From Drosophila miranda (Eukaryota; Arthropoda; Insecta; Diptera; Drosophilidae): a stretch of 64,000 nt of DNA. Position numbers and translations under genes: made by a program. The DNA is taken from contig NW_022881603.1 of NCBI RefSeq assembly GCF_003369915.1, positions 35,957,522 through 36,021,521 on the forward strand, given 5' to 3'. Numbering within the stretch: the stretch's first letter is position 1; the number at the start of each line of letters is the position of its first letter. Shown piece after piece: positions 33,336 through 45,327 of this stretch. The notes under the pieces are model-generated. The model was not told the DNA's origin. It saw only the letters and a list, made by a program, of their open reading frames with translations, and searched no databases.

Positions 33336-35572
33336 CTGAAAAATGAAGCAGCCGATTAGGAAAAGGCCAACACAACTATATGATTCTCCGACGGCACTCT
33401 GTTTGATCAATATTCCTCGGGTGCGAATGTGTGCCAGTGTACGAATGTACATGTAATACATATATGTGTGTGTGTGCGCTGGCATTTGCTCTTTTCAGTG
33501 GTGGGGCGTCCTCTTCTAGTGGCTGCTAACTCAATTTGTGTCCTAATTGCTAGCCATTAAGGCGGGTTTTCCTTGGTTAATGGCAAATTTTCGATGGCAC
33601 TTGTAATTCGAAATCTCCTTCCCTTCCCATTTCTTTGCTCTTATAACTTTATAAGTTGGCGAATCTACATATTACTTATAGGTGAGTACTCGCTCCTGCA
33701 TAATTCATAAAGTTTTTCATATTGCTGGTTAATCTCTCTCTTAAGGAACAAAATTTTTATGCACGCACGGCAGAAAGTTAATAGGAAATTTATCTCTTTC
33801 CACATCCCGCCTAGACGAAGGACACCCGGCCCCTCAATCGTCAAATCGCTGCGCGGACGGAGAGTCACTGAACCACCTCACCCATCTAAGACCTAAACGC
33901 CCAGAAATCGTGACTTCCTGAACCTTGTTGCTCAGTGTGTAGGGCCAAAAAGTTTTGACTCCTACGGAAGGTCGTTGCAAAAGGAAAGAGCAATGAGAAA
34001 AGCAAGAGGACACGAGACTAGAACACACATACTCGTACATAAAGTAAATAAAGGGTGGAGGCCGCGGCAGGGCAGCCCTATGTACTATATACTAGGTATG
34101 TATGTACATATGTGTGTATATGTTGGCTTATTTACTTGGAGGCTCGTCTCTGCTCTGCTGACGTAGTAAAGCCAGAGGACGCAGCAGAGCAAGCGACAAA
34201 GAGAGGAAGTGAGCTAGAGCCAGCGCCAGAGCCATCTCTCTCTCTCTCTCTCTGAGCGGGTGTGTTGTCGCGAAACAGCAGCAGCTGTCTGGCAAGAAGT
34301 AGAATCGAATTCCACCATAGCTAGAGAGCAATGCCAAAAGAGAGAGAAGTAGAGAGAGGAAAGCTCTGGTAAGCTTTTGGCGTCCTGCCGCTTCATTGAT
34401 AGCTCTGTGTATGCACACATCTGTACATCTGCACACAAACACAAAGACACAGAGCGCCACTATACGGTCTATATATTCTTTTCCGATTCTTCATTATTTT
34501 GTGTATACGTAATGCGCTATGACGTCTTTTGATGGCTGACTTGTTCGACAACTGCTAGTGGTATCGAACAGCCAGCCCCCTGGGCACCCGTGCCCACCCC
34601 CTGGATGGGTGGGTGTAAATATTTATTCAATTACTGCACACAGTGGCAGGCAGCGCACATAAATGTATCTCGTGGATGCAAAATGCAAAATGCACAAAGC
34701 TCAAACACAAAAATTACACCATAAGCTCGTTAATTCAGAGTAGATGGCAGACCAGGAACAGCACCACGATGGGACCAGCCCCGAGGGTAAAGATAATAAA
34801 AGGACTTGGAGCGTGGAGTGCGTTCAATGCCACAAGCTCCCAGCCAGTCCCTTCCATCTCCATCTTCAGACACACTGCAACATTTGTTTGCTTGCGTGAG
34901 GTGCGGTGCGGCGCTTTGCTTCCTTCGCTCGTCCGTCGCCTGCTGATTACACAATCCAATTGACGTTAAGTAAACCAGTGTGTGGAAATATTAAGCTCCT
35001 GTGATTGCTGTTTCTTTTGCGTCGCAATATCCCCACAGCCACCCTGCCGCAACACCAACCACACGGCCACGCCACTGGCGTTTCTAAATATAAAGCTCAA
35101 GCAGGACAGAACGACCCTGGCCCTGTCATTGGAACGGTTTGGCCCACTTAGACCTTCCCCTCCACCTCCCATAAAGCAGACTGAAACACAATGCTTAACT
35201 CATTGTTAAGGGAAATTGCTAAATGAGGGGCGCACTGCGGCTATGATTGAAAGATTGAAAGCACAATCAGAATAAGTTTGATTGAATTGGACAGGATGTA
35301 ATTGTGTTGCACTGCTTATACAACTCCACTCCGCCTCGAATCGCACTGATTCTGGCTTGGCTTTGATACCGATTCAAACCCAGAGAACAATGCCTTGCCA
35401 AGCGATGGAAATTTATATGAATGGAAATTTACCAAGCTAACCAATCCTCCTAAATGTGTGTGTATTAGATGTGTACGTAAACAGGTATAAAAGCCTGCGC
35501 TCCTGAACAAAACACCGCCAAAAAGGACAAACGTAATTGCGTCGTTCCAAAAGTGATATTCAACAACAACAA
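33336..35572. other. Upstream region or 5' intron of the SLC6 gene
   Basis: No coding gene is recognised. Contains CA/TG and (CT)n microsatellites, including about 34233-34253. Probably part of a long first intron, given the 5' UTR acceptor at 33336. Confidence 0.4.
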
Positions 35573-36686
35573 AAAACGAGGGGGAACGTTGTGAGTTGCT
35601 GCGGACACCGCAACTCTACGGTTATACCCGATACTAAGTCAGTATGGCTCTCCTCCGGCAGACGCCGCTAATATTAAACGACACAACAAAGAGTGCGTGC
35701 GAGAGAGACAGAAAATCAGTATGAGCGTGACGTCGGGCGCTGCGTAGCCACTGCAAATTGATTTGTTCCTCTTGGCTATACAATTTATCTGATCTGATCC
35801 AGATTTAGCAATCTGATAGATATGGTCATTATCTATGATTCTGCGTTTCTAGTTTTCTCGTATCCTCAATATTGTGGATGCAACAGATTTTCGTCCTTTG
35901 TGGGGGCGGAAGGGGGTGGGGCGAAGTTTTGAGATATACGTTTTATAGTGAGATCTAACAGGAGTGCGGATACTTAATTTGGTTACTCTAGCCTTAATAG
36001 TCTCTGAGATTTGTGAATATCACCAGATTTGCATCCTTTGCGGGGGCGGAAGGGGGTGTGGCGAAATTTTGAAACAAACTCGTCTCGGTCCGATATATTA
36101 GGAGTGTGGATACCAAATTTGGTTGCTCTAGCTTTTATAGTCTCTGAGATCTAGGCGCTAATGTTTTACTCTAAGCAAAGCCGCCTATGCTACGTGTGTG
36201 TTAGAGAGAGACAGGGCGAGAAAAAATGAAATTGTTTTCTTGATGCTGGCTATAATAATAATACGATCCAATTCAGATTCTGCATTCTAAAAAAAAATGG
36301 TCATTCTCTACGATTTTTTGGTTTTCTCGTATCTTTAAAATTGTGGATGCCACAGATTTTCGCCTTTTGTGGGGGCGGAAGTGGGCGGGGCAAAGTTTTG
36401 AAATATTTTTGTAGCAGTGACATATCACAGAAGTCTGGATCCGAAACATCGTTGCTCTAGCTCTTATAGTCTTTGAGCACTAGGCGCTGATAGGGACGGA
36501 CAGACGGACAGACGGACGGACGGACAGACGGACAGACAGACATGGCTCAATCGACTCGGCTATTGATGCTGATCAAGAATATATATACTTTATGGGGTCG
36601 GAAACGATTCCTTCTGGACGTTACACACATCCACTTTTACCACAAATCTAATATACCCCAATACTCATTTTGAGTATCGGGTATAA
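35573..36686 (+). mobile_element. DINE-1-type Helitron, copy 7, full length
   Basis: About 1.11 kb with complete left-end inverted repeat, both GA-rich blocks, the GACG microsatellite (about 36495-36540), and terminal hairpin ending GGGTATAA. It lies upstream of the SLC6 coding exons, probably in its intron or 5' flank. Confidence 0.9.
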
Positions 36687-39670
36687 CAAGTTCATCCCCT
36701 TTCCGACCCGGTGTTGGGGGTAGGAGCAGCAGCAGCAACATCAGCAGGGGATGGCTTTAAAGCTTATTCCCGGTTAAAGTGCCACCGAAATAGCTAAAGC
36801 AGAGACAATCGGAGGGCGGGGCGGGGCGGAGCGAAGCGGGAGAGCGCGGATTAAGGGACACGAATCTGATGACATGGCGTGTTCCAAGCCAAATCGATTG
36901 GAACACTTTTCGGTTTAAGTAGGAGAGGCGACCGGCGACCAGCGACCAGCGCCCAGCTGTGTTTTTCTATTCTGCATAAATCATGCAATTTGATTGCCAA
37001 TGAAATATTTTTTGTTTATGCAATCGATTTTGTGCATTTTATTGGCTTTTGTTCACGTACACAATAATAAACCCTGTGCGCACCGCACAGAAGTTTGTTC
37101 ACGATGATCATTTCAAAATTCCAACTAAAAATACCATATTTGCGGCTATTTTGGGATCCGATCTGCTCAGAGTGCAGATGCAGCGAGAGCAGAGAGTGGG
37201 GAAGATTGCGGATTTCCTGGAAATCAGCGCTACACTGCGGAGCGGCACTGGACGCATTAAGCTACCCAGATCCAAGCCCAAACTCCCGCCATCCCTTTTG
37301 AAATCCAACTCCACTTAGGATTGTGTACCCCAGCACCGCACCGATTCGGATTGTTTACGCGTTCTTAAGCTTGGGCCGCTTTCGATAGAAGGAGTTGTTT
37401 TTACAATGATATTATGCAAATAAACGCAGCTGATGTCTGACCGACGGAAAGTTTTTTAAGCTGAAACTTAATATGAACCGTCAGCATTTAAAAAAAAACA
37501 GCGTATAAAAATAAGCTATATTTTAGCCTGATGAGTCCTTCAGAAACTCTGTCGTTGGTTCTTGTTCTACACAATTTTTTATTATCATAAGATGAAGAAA
37601 GAAACATAACCAGGAACTATCTTCCCATTGTTCTCTCTTATCGCAAGTCCAAATATCTTGGTGAAACATTGCCTTTTTCAATCAATAAATAGCCAAAACA
37701 AAACAAAGAGAAAACAATTCATTTTTCAGGAGCATGCACCCAGCGGACACATGCACTTGCCAGCCAAAATAACTTATATGCCAGTGCCTTATATACATAC
37801 TTCGACAATGTATGTACGCGTACATATGTACCACCAACTTTCGCTCTCACTCTAGCTCGCATGGAGGCGGGATTGCAGTCAGACAGGCACAAAGTTCAAT
37901 TTCTTACTTTTTGGCACAGCATCAACTGTTGGCCTGTTGAGGATGAGAGCTACATAAAAAGGTGGGGAGGAGAGGTCTGAGCTTTTTGGCAAAAACAACC
38001 CCTTAGCCAATGACATTGCCAGCCTCAATGCAATTTCACTTTGCCACATGGAGCCAAAGGTAGCAGAAGGTTGAGTGGGTGAGTGGGTGAGTGGGTGAAT
38101 GGATGAGTGGTTGAGAGAGAGAAGCAGATAGACAAAGAGAGACAGACTGGTGGGTGCCTGAGGTAAGATCTACGGAAATTGGTTTGAAAATTTATAAATT
38201 GATGCTCATATCTCATAGAGAATCAATTTAAAATTTTGCTTGCGTTCGCCGGCTCGCCCCATGATTAATGACTTGATGCTGAAATCTTGCCAAAATCTAG
38301 TTCTATTTCTTCTAATTGTGCATCATACCAATTTGTTCTTCTCGGGCACATGGATCGAAAATGTTGCTTCCTGCCTGTTACCAAGGTGCAAAGTCGTACG
38401 AGTATATATTTGTTATAATCGCATTGAGTCTGATGAATTTTCGCATTTCCTTGGTTTTATTGGAATGCGAATACGAATGCGAATGCACAGAAATGCAGAT
38501 TTTCGTTGGCGTGAAGGGCACGAAACAATCGAATTCGTTGCTGAAAGCAATTTGCATAAACTGTTGTCACTGGAAATTCCACGTGCCTCACAAATACGAG
38601 CGCCGCTCATTATGTACAAGTTCTCGGAAGGAGAAAGAAAGAGACTACCACTGCCACTTGGGCTGGGACTGGGACTGAGAGAAAGAGGGAGAGAGAGAGA
38701 GAGATAGGGAAACAAGTTTACGCTGTGTGTGTGAGTGCGCAGGACACGTCAGGACGGGCTGAATGTGCTGCTGTCCAACGTGCTAGCGTACCAACGTACC
38801 AAAGTTTGACTTGGCTTAGCTTCTCTCCTTGCTGGCTGGCTGCTGTTAAGGGCGGATTTTTCACACACAAACAGGCACACACACGCGCAAAAACACAATG
38901 GCACAAATGTCCCTTCCAGACAACGTTTTTGGCAACTTGGAAAACCTTTTTGTGCCCGTGAACCCAAAATGCACTCTGCAATTCTCTAATACTTTGCTTT
39001 AGATCAAATGCACTCTAATAATCATGGACACACACGCACAAATCAATTTCGTTCGAGGAATTTTAGCGTTTTCACACGGAGCTTTGCCCAATTTTCACGA
39101 CACGACCGTTGATTTGAGCTTTCTGTTACAAAGTGAAACGAAACGCTTGGCGCCGTGATAGCACTGCCAGCCAGAAGCTCTCGAGCGACGTTGCCGTGGT
39201 GAAAAGCCGAGCGAGAATCCACCACCACCAGAACCGAGAGACGGGCACGGGCGCTAACGCAGGACGACGGGCCACAGGATGAACGTACGGAGTGCATGGA
39301 AATTTTTCACATGCGGATAGAGTTCCTCTGTTTAATTTGGGCAAAGCTTCACTTTCATTGATTGCTGCCAGTGCGTGTGTTTGTGTGCGTGAAAGGAGGC
39401 CAAAAGCTAAGGGAAGCACGTGGCACTCACTCCATCAGGGGGTTGAAAGCTGCCAAAATGCCGCTGCTCGGCTTTGGGGGTAGTTCGGAGGAACTACCGT
39501 AGAAAGCAAGAGAGAATAAAAGAATGAAAGAAAGAAGAGCACTATAACTTGAGAGCTGTAAGATACATTCATATAATTATTCAAAGAATTGAATACTTGA
39601 ATGTATTCAGAATTTTTCTTTAAAGTGCTGCCAAAACATAAATTATTTTCCATTGCATCCTTTTCAACGC
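36687..39670. other. Non-coding stretch
   Basis: No gene is recognised. Includes a GAGTGGGT-type tandem repeat (about 38074-38112) and a GA repeat (about 38679-38706). It may hold the first non-coding exon of SLC6, which I cannot place. Confidence 0.4.
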
Positions 39671-39685
39671 CAGCTGATATCGATA
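39671..39685. promoter_or_regulatory. E-box plus DRE core-promoter motifs
   Basis: CAGCTG (39671-39676) and TATCGATA (39678-39685) are adjacent. These match the Drosophila E-box and DRE elements typical of housekeeping promoters. The gene served is not known: it could be an unseen 5' exon of the minus-strand SLC6 gene or a lost gene. Confidence 0.45.
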
Positions 39686-39809
39686 TCGCGCTATCGAAGG
39701 GCGCTGCGACATGGATTTTTTAGCCATTGATTTTTTGAATCGATAGTCAATTATATCGGTATATAATGGTATATTTTGTCAATTTCATCAATCTATTAAA
39801 TTTAATTTT

Positions 39810-40450
39810 TAACGTTCAGTAGAAATCCAATAAAAGCAATTGTCTAGAATATGCCAGTCAAGTAGAAAATAGGTTCATTAATCGGATAAAATTATGTGGG
39901 CAAGGCTGAGAGATCTATCTAGCTAGTAATATTCGACGGAAGATCAAAATCGAGGAATATGAATAATTCGTCGGTACATTTTGAAAATGAGACCGTATGT
40001 TTCGGTATTTATTTGAATCGGGTATGAGTCGGTAATAACCGATATGATATACACCACATACAATATATCCACATAAACTTAGTTTTTTTTAATATACCGC
40101 CAAACTACGAACCGGTGAAACGGATTTTTTTTACGATTGTCATTGGCCGAGAGCAAAAATCGCGTTCCATGTTGCGGCAACATGAAAATCATACCCTAGG
40201 AAAAGGATAGGATAGGATATTATAGAATTAAGAAACTGTTTGCCATCCCAGGCTCCAAAGAAGGCAAAAACAACTTAGTCTTAGTTTAAGATATCACAAC
40301 GATATTTTGCAGTTTATTGTATTCTTACAGAGAGCAGGAATAGGTATCAGGATCGATATATATATATATGCAAGATACCAATCATATTCATGAATATGTC
40401 TAAAGCATATCAATTTCAGAAAAGGTCTTTATTAATTACGTTTTATCTTC
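39810..40450. repeat. Promoter-like block, copy 1 of a diverged direct repeat
   Basis: Shares phrases in the same direction with 41050-41750: ATTATGTGGGCAAGGCT with ATTATGTGGGCATGGCT; AATATTCGACGGAA; ATGTTTCGGTAT; and ATGAATATGTCTAAA with CTTTATTAATTACGTTTTA. Contains CGGTA-type motifs like Ohler motif 6. Confidence 0.5.
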
Positions 40451-40469
40451 TTACCTTAATAAAACTTAA

Positions 40470-41015
40470 GAAATTAAAAAATTGTTTTTGATTTTGATTG
40501 TATAATTATTGTTATAATTATTATTCTTGATTTTTATTGAATAAATATTATTATAATTAGTATTCTTGATTTTTATTGAATAATTATTATTATAATTATT
40601 ATAAACATAAACATTATAAACAATAAACATTAATTATATAATTATTATTTTTGATTTTCATTGTATAATTATTATTTTTGATTTTGATTGTATAATAATT
40701 ATTATAATTATTATTCTTGATTTTTATTGAATAATTATTTTTTTTTTTATTATATAGTTATTATTATATTTATTATTTTTGATTTTTATTGAATAATTAT
40801 TATTTTTATATCAAAACATTTATTATATAATTATTAATTTTTATTTTTATTGTATAATTATTATTCTTGATTTTTATTGAATACTTTTTTTTTTTTATTG
40901 TATAATTATTATTATATTATTATTAGAATTATTATTCTAGATTTTTATTGAATAATTATTATTTTTTATTTTTATTGAATAATTATTATTTCTGATTTTT
41001 ATTGTTGGTGATTTT
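40470..41015. repeat. AT-rich degenerate tandem repeat
   Basis: About 550 bp of variants of TTGATTTTTATTGAATAATTATTATTATAATTATT. Period is irregular, roughly 40-60 bp, and composition is almost all A/T. It separates the two promoter-like blocks. It may be satellite-like or a matrix-attachment-type tract; no function is shown. Confidence 0.7.
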
Positions 41016-41049
41016 TTTTATGTTTGTCATCCCAAACTGCAAATAATGC

Positions 41050-41750
41050 AAAAACAGTTTAGTCCCTGTTTTAAACCTATTTCAACGATATAAGGTACAT
41101 ATAAGTATAGGTATAAGGATATATATGTATGTAAATACAAGACAATAATCATATGCATGAATATGTCTAAAACTTATCAATTTGAGAAAATTTCTTTATT
41201 AATTACGTTTTAAAAACAGTTTAAAAAACAGGATCTTCATATTAAATTAACGAAATAGGGTATACAAAGGCATATGTACATATACACGCATCATGTCTTC
41301 AAATACTAGCAACTGTTTTTTTGTTGAACTATTTTTTTAAAGCCTTGTTTTCGTCAAAATACAATAAGAGCAATTACTGAAAACTAGCCAATCTCGTAGA
41401 AAATTGATTGATTAATGGCCTAAAATTACGTGGGCCAAACTTAAGGTTTTAGTTAGCCAGAATTCTTCAACGGAATCTCTAAATTGAGCAGTATGAACGA
41501 CTATTCTCTTTCGTTTTTGTTGTTTTGACCTATTTTGATAAAACCTTTTTTTAGGCAAGATCCAATAAAAGAGAGTATTTTAAAATTATGTGGGCATGGC
41601 TTAATGTTCTATATAGCTATTAATATTCGACGGAATATCAAAATTGAGGAATATGTATAATAGAACTTGAGCTCGTCAGTATATTTACGGTATATTTTTA
41701 AAGTAAGACGGTATGTTTCGGTATCTTTCTGAGGGTCGGACGGTATATAT
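41050..41750. repeat. Promoter-like block, copy 2, upstream of RNF25
   Basis: Second copy of the diverged repeat. It has several motif-6-like words (GTCAGTATATTT, ACGGTATATTTTT, TTCGGTATCTTT) directly upstream of the Motif 1 element of RNF25. A third partial copy of the GTGGGC...AACGGAAT phrase lies at about 41430-41505. Confidence 0.5.
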
Positions 41751-41764
41751 TAAATATAAATCCG

Positions 41765-41775
41765 AGGTCACACTG
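41765..41775 (+). promoter_or_regulatory. Ohler Motif 1 core promoter of RNF25
   Basis: AGGTCACACTG, a near match to YGGTCACACTR, the motif of TATA-less housekeeping promoters. It lies 85 nt before the ATG at 41860 and follows several motif-6-like words, a known pairing. Confidence 0.7.
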
Positions 41776-41859
41776 ACGCTAACTTAATACTTTTCAGGTG
41801 TCCCAAATCGATTTTTTAAAACTCAAAAATAATCAAAATCAGCATAAAATCCGAATAAC

Positions 41860-43095
41860 ATGGACGCGTAAGTGAATGAGAAATGCTTGGACAGCGGCTT
41901 TCCTTTAACGGAAAATGATTTCCCACAGATTACAAGACGAGGTGGAGTCGCTAGAAGCAATTCTAATGGACGACGTTTGTATCAAGCGCACTGCCTGGTA
42001 GGTTATCTGAAAAACAAATCTTTATGCTACTAAACACGGAAATTACCGTTCCCCAAAAGCGGCGACGTGGACCTAATCGAGACAACGGTTCTTCCGCTGA
42101 CTGGGGAGGACGACGAACAGCAGTACATATGTGTCACACTGCAGGTGCAGCCGACGCCGGGTTACCCAGACGTCAGTCCCACATTCAAACTGCTTCGTCC
42201 CCGAGGACTGGACGACGCTCGCCTGGAGGCCATACGAACCACCTGCAATGTGAAGATTAAGGAGTCGCTGGGCTTTCCCGTGGTCTTCGACCTGATTGAG
42301 GTGGTGAGGGAGCATCTGACCGGCAGCAACCTGCCCAGCGGACAGTGCGTGGTCTGTCTGTACGGATTCGCCGAGGGCGACGAGTTCATTCGAACCGAGT
42401 GCTTCCATTACCTGCACAGCTACTGCCTAGCCAGGCACTTGAATGCGTTACGGCGCAACTACCAAGAGGAGTTTGAAAAGCTGCCCGCCTGGCTGCAGAA
42501 GACGGCTGATCCCTTCCAGGCCCTTTGTCCCGTTTGTCGTGAACACATCAGTGACGAGTCGGACAGCTTAAAATGCGCCATGCCTCCCTCAGAGCTTATC
42601 AATGCTCCCGACTTCAAAGTGACCCAAGAGCTTAGGGAAATGCAGCAGCGCATGTCCCAGTTGTATCTGCAGCAAAAAAGTCGCGGAGCCATCATTGATG
42701 TAAAGGCCGACAGTGCTGCTGTAATTTCCATTGAGACCGAGGATGATGTACGACGACGTCGGCGTCGTGAAGAGGCGGAGGCCGCTAAGAAATTGGAGGG
42801 ACCAGCCAAGAACGAGGCCCTTAAACCCACAAGCAGCAGCACCTTTGCTCCAGTTGTGCAGGAGACACATCGTGTCATGCCAGAGCCGACTAATAACAAC
42901 TATCAGCATCACAATCGTCGACACTATCGTGGCAACAGGCGCCATCAGCACCACGGACACCACCATCGCGCAGACCGCGATCGCGAGCCCAACCCTGGCT
43001 CAGCTGGTGGCACTTCAGGCGGAAGCAGTGCAGCAACTACAGAGACAGGAAAGCAGACGAAGTCTCAGTCTGCCTGCTCTGGGCCTACCAGGTGA
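41860..43095 (+). CDS. RNF25: RNF25-like E3 ubiquitin ligase (RWD + RING), 370 aa
   Basis: Three exons: 41860-41867, 41929-41997 and 42060-43095. Introns are 61 and 62 bp with normal GT/AG ends, and exon joining keeps frame. The start is fixed by exon 1 ATGGACGC and gives LQDEVESLEAILMDDV, the typical start of an RWD domain (~1-118). The RWD core contains PGYPDVSPTFKL, close to the YPxxxP motif. A RING-H2 follows from residue 122: CVVC, then ECFHYLHSYC (C-x-H-x2-H-x2-C), a long insert as in RNF25, then CPVC. The C-terminal part is basic and histidine-rich (HHGHHHRADRDREP). RNF25 ubiquitinates substrates with UBE2D/E-type E2s; in mammals it acts on stalled ribosomes. No damage was seen. The gene is compact and has a Motif 1 promoter. 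Confidence 0.9.
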
Positions 43096-43626
43096 CAATG
43101 GCTCCCAGGACAGATGCGGCTCCGGAAACCCATTGCGTTGCCATGCTGCTAATACACAATCCAGCACCATCCCAGACAGAACAGACTTTTAGTTTCGTGA
43201 GGCGCACTCGTTTCTGTGAATTTTATGTTCGTATTTATGTTTAGTTAGCTTTAGCGAACCGGGTTAGCTAATTTTCTATTAACATTGATATTTAGTTGTA
43301 TATTAACTATAATGATATTTGTAATGGTTTGCAAAAGACTTGCGGCACCGCACCATGCCGAGACGATATTACGATTATGATTATAATTATTAGGATGAGG
43401 ATGACTAGGTTTGATAGCTAGAGAGTAAAGCAAGCAAGCATGTATTTAGCAGCACCAACTGGCAGCGCTGGCGTTGACGTAACCCCTCCATACCAATCGA
43501 TACACACGAGAGACACGTTGGCCAAGAAGACAATGATATTGATATTCCTATACGCATAATCTGCAATTGCTCTCAATCTTTAGCAGAAATATTTATCTCC
43601 CCTATATAGCAGCAGCTAGTACCACA

Positions 43627-43632
43627 AATAAA
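43627..43632 (+). terminator. Proximal polyadenylation signal of RNF25
   Basis: AATAAA about 530 nt past the stop codon. Confidence 0.45.
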
Positions 43633-43889
43633 ACTCAAACTAACGAATACTTGAAGTTGGAACGACCCCCATCTAGTCAGTCAGTTAAAGGAAGGAAAGA
43701 AAGGCAGATGTCAAGGTAGATGAGGCCCGAGACAGAGGCAGGGCATTATCATTAGCATACGTGCACACATTAAATGTTGTAATTAATTGAGTGTTTGTGT
43801 AGAAAAAAAGACCTGTACCGACATCAGTAAGGATCTACCAGGGTTATACATTCATACTCGTGTATCGAAAATTCAATTTCAATGTGTCA

Positions 43890-43895
43890 AATAAA
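43890..43895 (+). terminator. Distal polyadenylation signal of RNF25
   Basis: AATAAA about 795 nt past the stop, giving a possible longer 3' UTR. It lies close to the edge of the transposon nest. Confidence 0.45.
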
Positions 43896-44139
43896 AACTA
43901 CCAAAATCATGGAATAAGCAGCTGTGTTTTACTGTGGGGGAAACGGAAATAGAATAGAACACACTATTGTTTTATGTTATAGTTTTTTGTAAATTTTATT
44001 TCTCATTTAAATTGTTTTAATTTAATAGAATTACAAAAAAAACGTGTTTAATGCATTTTCTTTCGATTCGTACAACAAAATAATTTAGTATTAGTATTGT
44101 TTGAGATGCCAAGATTTTTTGGCACCTATGTGTTTCAAA

Positions 44140-44492
44140 AATGAAAAGAGATTTCGGGTTAAACCTTATAATTCGTATTTAATCTTGGTGGCTTAGCGGA
44201 AGCCGATTGCTTGCTATTGCCAGATAAACCTTATGCGAGATCGATATGCAACCAATGCGCAGAGGGGTTAGCATAGAACTAAACTATAGACGACGGCGTT
44301 AGATCAAAGTGATTGCCGAAGTGGCGGCAGCAGATCAAAGTAGTTGCCGAAGTGGCGGCGGCAGAGAGCCCCTTTAGCGGGAGAGCGCAGCAGCTCTGCA
44401 GAACGTCAACGTTTTACAACATAGGCGGCTCTCTCTGCTCATACAATAATAATGTTAAAGTTACGGTTATTCTTCAGCGGCTGGCCCGAACA
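44140..44492 (-). repeat. 3' LTR of the minus-strand BEL element (far end approximate)
   Basis: On the minus strand the LTR starts TGTTCGGGCC at 44492, right after the purine tract ACGGGGGAGTA. A repeated phrase GCCGCCACTTCGGCAA occurs twice inside. The other end near 44140 is a guess because the partner LTR lies outside the window. Confidence 0.6.
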
Positions 44493-45327
44493 TACTCCCC
44501 CGTTGGGAGCTAGTCTCTCAACAGATTCCTTAAGGGGCAGCAAACATAGCCGAGTGACGGCCCTCCTGATGTTTCCTGAGGATGTCTTCAGGTCAGCGAC
44601 GCGACACACTCCGTCCTTGCCCAAAACGACATCGACCACTCTAGCCAGTGGCCAACGCATTGGAGGAAGATTTTCGTCCTTCACCAGAACGAGGTCGTTC
44701 TTGCAGATGTTTTGCGCGGGGGTACGCCACTTCGCGCGCTCTTGCAAAAGAGTGAGATACTCTTCGCGCCAACGGCTCCAAAATATTTGCTGTAGTTGGG
44801 TGACCCGCTGCCAGCCATCCAGACGATTGTAGTTCAGCTTCGTTAGGTCAGGCTCGAGGATTTGCTCATGGGGGCCGCCTAAAAGCAGATGAGCAGGAGT
44901 CAAAACGTCTAAATCATCAGGATTTTCTGAAAGCGAGAGCAAAGGGCGAGAGTTAACAATTGCAGTGATCTGACAAATCAGAGTGCGCAGCTCGTCGAAG
45001 CTAAGCACAGATGGTCCAACTGAGCGGTACAGGTGATATTTTGCGGTCTTCACGGCCGCTTCCCACAACCCGCCAAAATGCGGAGAGCGAGGAGGGATGA
45101 AACGCCAGTCGATCGAGTCAGCCAAGCAGGATTCGTGGACCTCCTTCATATGCGGTTCGCTCAGACAAAGCTTCTTTAGCTCCAGAAGCTCGTTCTTGGC
45201 CCCAACGAAGTTTGTCGCATTGTCCGACCAAATTTGACTTGGCCTTCCTCGAGTGGAAGGAAAACGCTTTAGTGCGCCTAGAAATGATGCGGTGGTCAAA
45301 TCCTTTACGAGCTCCATGTGTATAGCC
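44439..45327 (-). pseudogene. Minus-strand BEL element: integrase C-terminal half
   Basis: Open frame with integrase catalytic Asp in WSDNATNFVGA and Glu in FGGLWEAAVKTAK, followed by the C-terminal DUF-type region and reading into the LTR. The first catalytic Asp (VDYCGPF) lies on the other side of element B, near 55010, so insertion split integrase. The AGCC target (45324-45327) is duplicated at 54920-54923. Confidence 0.85.

Noticed and set aside
37049..37318. 89-codon frame upstream of the SLC6 gene
   Set aside because: No motif, start context or conservation signal visible; likely chance.
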